A stretch of DNA of 18,145 bases. It comes from CAZDET01 sp964504335. GTDB lineage: Bacteria > Bacteroidota > Bacteroidia > Chitinophagales > Saprospiraceae. Position numbers and translations under genes: made by a program. Numbering within the stretch: the first letter of the stretch is position 1; the number at the start of each line of letters is the position of its first letter. A model generated the notes under the pieces. The model had not been told where the DNA came from and did not search any database. It worked only from the letters and a program-made list of their open reading frames with translations. The stretch spans positions 1 to 18,145 of the forward strand of contig CAZDET010000083.1 in NCBI GenBank assembly GCA_964504335.1. Direction: 5' to 3'. Shown here piece after piece: positions 15,441-18,145 of this stretch.

Positions 15441-16286
15441 ATGGCAGCAGAGAGTATTATCGGCTTCACCATCTTTCTCATTACCGGCTTATTTACCTAT
15501 CAAGGGTTTAGAGACCGGGCCTTCTTCGATGATTACAGCTTCGATGTAGATGGTATTCTGGTGCACAAGGAGTACCGACGGATGATCACCTCCGGCCTGC
15601 TCCATGCCAATTGGATCCACTTTGGGTTCAATATGATTGCGTTGCTTTCCTTCAGCAATCCCGTGGAGTATACGCTCGGCACGGCGCAGTTGGCGCTCAT
15701 TTATATCGCGTCGCTGTTGGGGGGAAGCTTGCTCTCCCTGTACATCCACCGCCACCACGGCGACTACCGGGCCATTGGTGCGTCGGGGGCGGTGAGTGGG
15801 GTGGTACTGGCCTCGGTGGTGTTGTATCCGGAAGGGACAATTCGGTTCGTCATCCTTCCAATCGAGTTCGAAAGTTGGGTGTTCGCCCTTTTATTTGTGG
15901 CCTACACCATTTTCGGTATCAAATCGCAGCACGGCAACATTGGCCACGATGCGCATCTGGGAGGCGCCCTTACGGGAGTGCTACTCGTCGTGGTGCTGGA
16001 GCCGGAGTTGGCATTCGCCAACCTCTGGATCGTCTTGCTCATCCTCATCCCTGCGGTGGTCTTTTTGGTGCTCATCATCCGCAATCCGGCGGTACTAATG
16101 GTCGATGACTATTGGGGCGAACACATTCGGGACTTATCAAAAGTAGCCCGAAAACCGCCAACGCCTAAACAGGCAAAAAAGAAGGTTCCCCTTGATGTGC
16201 TTTTAGACAAGATCAAGCGGGAAGGTATCGACAGCCTGACGGAAAGTGAACGGCGGCAGCTGGAAGACTATAAAAATGAGTTGTAA
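15441..16286 (+). CDS. Rhomboid-family intramembrane serine protease
   Basis: This 281-residue inner-membrane protein carries the complete rhomboid active site. The oxyanion pattern HxxxxHxxxN reads H55, H60, N64 (HANWIHFGFN), the nucleophile is Ser115 in GASGAVSG, and the partner is His172 in AHLGG. At least six hydrophobic helices are visible, starting at residue 5, plus one more at about 194-213. The soluble tail (about 220-281) is basic and ends in LDVLLDKIKREGIDSLTESE, the short helical tail (DUF6576-like) typical of Bacteroidota rhomboids. These enzymes cut single-pass membrane proteins within or next to the bilayer; the substrate here is unknown. The ATG at 15441 begins directly before the first helix. 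It lies 33 bases after the serine hydrolase gene, probably as the second gene of an operon. Confidence 0.95.
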   Translation: MAAESIIGFTIFLITGLFTYQGFRDRAFFDDYSFDVDGILVHKEYRRMITSGLLHANWIHFGFNMIALLSFSNPVEYTLGTAQLALIYIASLLGGSLLSLYIHRHHGDYRAIGASGAVSGVVLASVVLYPEGTIRFVILPIEFESWVFALLFVAYTIFGIKSQHGNIGHDAHLGGALTGVLLVVVLEPELAFANLWIVLLILIPAVVFLVLIIRNPAVLMVDDYWGEHIRDLSKVARKPPTPKQAKKKVPLDVLLDKIKREGIDSLTESERRQLEDYKNEL

Positions 16287-16297
16287 GGGGTTATTTG

Positions 16298-16305
16298 TAC
16301 CTTTG
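16298..16305 (+). promoter_or_regulatory. Bacteroidota -7 promoter box TACCTTTG for icmF
   Basis: TACCTTTG, continuing as CA, exactly matches the Bacteroidota -7 consensus TAnnTTTG and is the best such match in the window. It lies 12 bases after the rhomboid stop. A TTTG at the expected 19-21 base spacing upstream is missing; only a TTG at 16281-16283 is near, too close. Transcription would start near 16311, inside the left arm of the next hairpin, giving a leader of about 75 nt before icmF. Confidence 0.6.
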
Positions 16306-16307
16306 CA

Positions 16308-16348
16308 CGGAAAATCGGAGGTACCACAACCCCCACTCCGATCTTCCG
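16308..16348 (+). repeat. Hairpin at the predicted 5' end of the icmF transcript
   Basis: The arm CGGAAAATCGGAG (16308-16320) pairs with CTCCGATCTTCCG (16336-16348) over 12 of 13 positions, with one A-C mismatch and a 15-base loop. TTTATTAAG follows, which is weakly terminator-like. It can be read as the rhomboid operon's terminator, or, given the -7 box immediately before it, as a 5' leader structure of icmF. It may serve both. Confidence 0.6.
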
Positions 16349-16385
16349 TTTATTAAGTAGATAAAACCAAATTGCCGCACCCAAC

Positions 16386-18145
16386 ATGCAGCTTGTAGCC
16401 CCGTATCAGCCTACGCACAAGATTCGGATTGTCACTGCCGCCAGTCTCTTCGACGGGCACGATGCCGCCATCAACATCATGCGCCGCATCATGCAATCGA
16501 GTGGAGCCGAAATTATTCATCTCGGACACAACCGATCCGTCCAGGATATTGTCGAGACCGCCATTCAGGAAGATGCCCAGGCGATCGCTATTACCTCCTA
16601 CCAAGGGGGGCACACCGAGTTTTTCAAATACATGTACGATCTGTTGCGGGAGCGCGGTGCCGGCCACATTAAGATTTTCGGCGGCGGCGGCGGAACGATT
16701 TTGCCCTCCGAAATCGAAGCGCTGCACTCCTATGGCATCAACCGCATCTACTCGCCCGACGACGGGCGCGAAATGGGCCTGCAGGGCATGATCAACGATG
16801 TGCTGCGCCAAGCGGATTTACCCAGCGGGCAACAACTCAACGGCGAGCTCAAATCGTTTCGCGACGGCAACTACCTATCCGTGGCTCGAATGATTTCCGC
16901 CGCCGAAAACTACCCCGAAGAAAATGCCGAGTGGCTGCGCACCGTAACGGCCGAAGCCGCAAAGATAAATACCCCCGTGCTCGGTATTACCGGCACCGGC
17001 GGTGCGGGCAAATCCAGTATGGTCGATGAATTGATCCGCCGGTTCCTGCGCGATTTTCCCGAACGGCGGATCGGGGTGATCAGCGTCGATCCGTCCAAGC
17101 GGCGCACCGGCGGGGCCCTGCTCGGCGACCGGATTCGAATGAACGCCGTAGGACCGGAAATTGCCGCAGGGCGCGTATACATGCGCTCGCTGGCGACCCG
17201 GCAGAGCAACCTGGCGCTCTCCCGGCACGTGCAATCCGCTCTGGACATTCTGAAAGTTGCCGGATTCGATCTGATCATCCTCGAGACCTCGGGCATTGGG
17301 CAGTCCGATACCGAAATCGTGGACCATTCGGATCTCTCGCTCTACGTGATGACTCCCGAATTTGGGGCAGCCACGCAGTTGGAGAAAATCGATATGCTCG
17401 ATTTCGCCGATTTGATCGCGCTGAATAAATTCGATAAGCGGGGTGCGCAGGATGCGCTGCGATCCGTCAAGAAACAGTACCAACGCAATCATCAACTCTG
17501 GGACGCCGATCTGGATAGCATGCCAGTCTACGGAGCGATCGCCTCCCAATTCAACGACCCCGGGGTGAATCAGGTCTACCGCGCTATTCTGGCGAAAATA
17601 CAGGAACGATGTACCCCCGATTTCCTGCAAGGGAAGGATGCCATATGGCAGACGCCGGCCGAAGGCGAGTCGGAAAAAATCTTCATTATCCCGCCGGCCC
17701 GGGTGCGCTACCTGTCCGAAATTTCGGAAACAGTGCGCAAGTACAACGAGTGGGCGACCAGCCAGGCCCAGGTAGCCGATCGGCTCTACAGCCTGCGGCA
17801 AACCATTAACACCCTCAAGGAGCTGGCCGCTGCGCGCAACGAAGACGAGCAAGTCACCCGTCTGGAAGCACTCTACGAAGAAACCCAGCGCGATCTGGAC
17901 GGCCACAACCAACACCTGCTCGAATCCTGGGAAGAAAAAGTGCAGCGCTACGCCGCCGATGAGTACGTTTATCAGGTGCGGGGGCGCGATATCAAGGTGC
18001 CGACCTACACCACTTCCCTGTCGGGTTCGCGCGTACCGCGCGTAAGCTTGCCGAAATACCGGTCCTGGGGAGATATCCTCCACTGGAGCCTGCAGGAGAA
18101 TGTGCCGGGCGAATTCCCCTACACCGCCGGCGTATTTCCCTTCAA
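16386..18145 (+). CDS. icmF: Fused isobutyryl-CoA mutase IcmF (5' part, runs off the window)
   Basis: An open frame from the ATG at 16386 to the window end (586 whole codons, no stop) encodes the first half of IcmF. This adenosylcobalamin enzyme interconverts isobutyryl-CoA and n-butyryl-CoA and carries its own G-protein chaperone. Residues 12-145 are the B12-binding domain: DGHDAA at 23-28 with His25 as the lower cobalt ligand, SYQGGH at 71-76, and a GGGGG run near 99-103. Residues 197-450 are the MeaB-like GTPase: P-loop GTGGAGKS at 203-210, VISVDPSKRRTGGALLGDR, LETSGIGQSDTEI at 299-311, and NKFD at 347-350. A helical linker (about 470-545) leads into the mutase domain, whose start (RSWGDILHWSLQENVPGEFPYTAGVFPF region) is visible at the edge. 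IcmF proteins run to about 1,100 residues, so roughly half is present. The three-domain order identifies IcmF rather than stand-alone methylmalonyl-CoA mutase. The long open frame antisense to it is a shadow. Confidence 0.96.
   Translation, partial: MQLVAPYQPTHKIRIVTAASLFDGHDAAINIMRRIMQSSGAEIIHLGHNRSVQDIVETAIQEDAQAIAITSYQGGHTEFFKYMYDLLRERGAGHIKIFGGGGGTILPSEIEALHSYGINRIYSPDDGREMGLQGMINDVLRQADLPSGQQLNGELKSFRDGNYLSVARMISAAENYPEENAEWLRTVTAEAAKINTPVLGITGTGGAGKSSMVDELIRRFLRDFPERRIGVISVDPSKRRTGGALLGDRIRMNAVGPEIAAGRVYMRSLATRQSNLALSRHVQSALDILKVAGFDLIILETSGIGQSDTEIVDHSDLSLYVMTPEFGAATQLEKIDMLDFADLIALNKFDKRGAQDALRSVKKQYQRNHQLWDADLDSMPVYGAIASQFNDPGVNQVYRAILAKIQERCTPDFLQGKDAIWQTPAEGESEKIFIIPPARVRYLSEISETVRKYNEWATSQAQVADRLYSLRQTINTLKELAAARNEDEQVTRLEALYEETQRDLDGHNQHLLESWEEKVQRYAADEYVYQVRGRDIKVPTYTTSLSGSRVPRVSLPKYRSWGDILHWSLQENVPGEFPYTAGVFPF

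Noticed and set aside
16875..18083. 402-codon open frame antisense to icmF
   Set aside because: It overlaps the GTPase and linker parts of icmF entirely, has no recognisable domain, and antisense open frames are common in GC-rich codon usage.

Overview
The window looks like a chromosomal segment of a moderately GC-rich Bacteroidota. A Saprospiria/Lewinella-like host is my best guess. The reasons are a PorP/SprF-type (type IX secretion associated) membrane protein, FISUMP/DUF1566-like C-terminal domains, a rhomboid with the short C-terminal tail common in Bacteroidota, a fused isobutyryl-CoA mutase (IcmF), a Bacteroidota-type -7 promoter box (TACCTTTG) in front of icmF, and the general lack of Shine-Dalgarno sequences before starts. 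No tRNA, rRNA, CRISPR array, transposase, integrase or reverse transcriptase was seen.

Layout. 1-364 is gene-free sequence with small inverted repeats. 365-1444 (+) is a PhoD-like phosphatase lipoprotein. Tail-to-tail with it, 5 bases away, is 1450-4116 (-), a large membrane-anchored STAND-type ATPase. It has YegP-like N-terminal repeats, one transmembrane helix, cysteine-rich repeats and a FISUMP-like C-terminal domain. 4219-4642 is a long non-coding stretch with a good promoter and several hairpins. It leads into 4643-6853 (+), an APC amino acid permease fused to two universal-stress-protein domains. 7062-7478 (+) is a small exported protein of unknown function closed by a clear terminator. 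7593-10955 (+) is an exported TolB/PD40 beta-propeller-amidohydrolase. A strong 18-bp hairpin separates it from 11022-12422 (+), an exported caspase-like (C14) protein that ends in the same type of FISUMP-like domain as the ATPase. PorP/SprF (12436-13431, -) is convergent with the caspase and divergent from a serine hydrolase (13602-15407, +). A rhomboid protease (15441-16286, +) follows the hydrolase closely. The window ends inside icmF (16386 onward, +), which carries its own promoter box and a 5' hairpin.

How the genes fit together. Most genes act at the cell envelope: phosphatase, permease, amidohydrolase, beta-lactamase-fold hydrolase, rhomboid and T9SS-type barrel. icmF belongs to branched-chain acyl-CoA metabolism. 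The most unusual feature is that two signalling or execution proteins about 7 kb apart end in visibly related FISUMP-like domains. They are a STAND ATPase that probably spans the inner membrane and a caspase with a signal peptide. This suggests, as inference only, that both recognise similar extracytoplasmic ligands or each other. Apart from hydrolase-rhomboid and possibly amidohydrolase-caspase, the genes look like separate transcription units.
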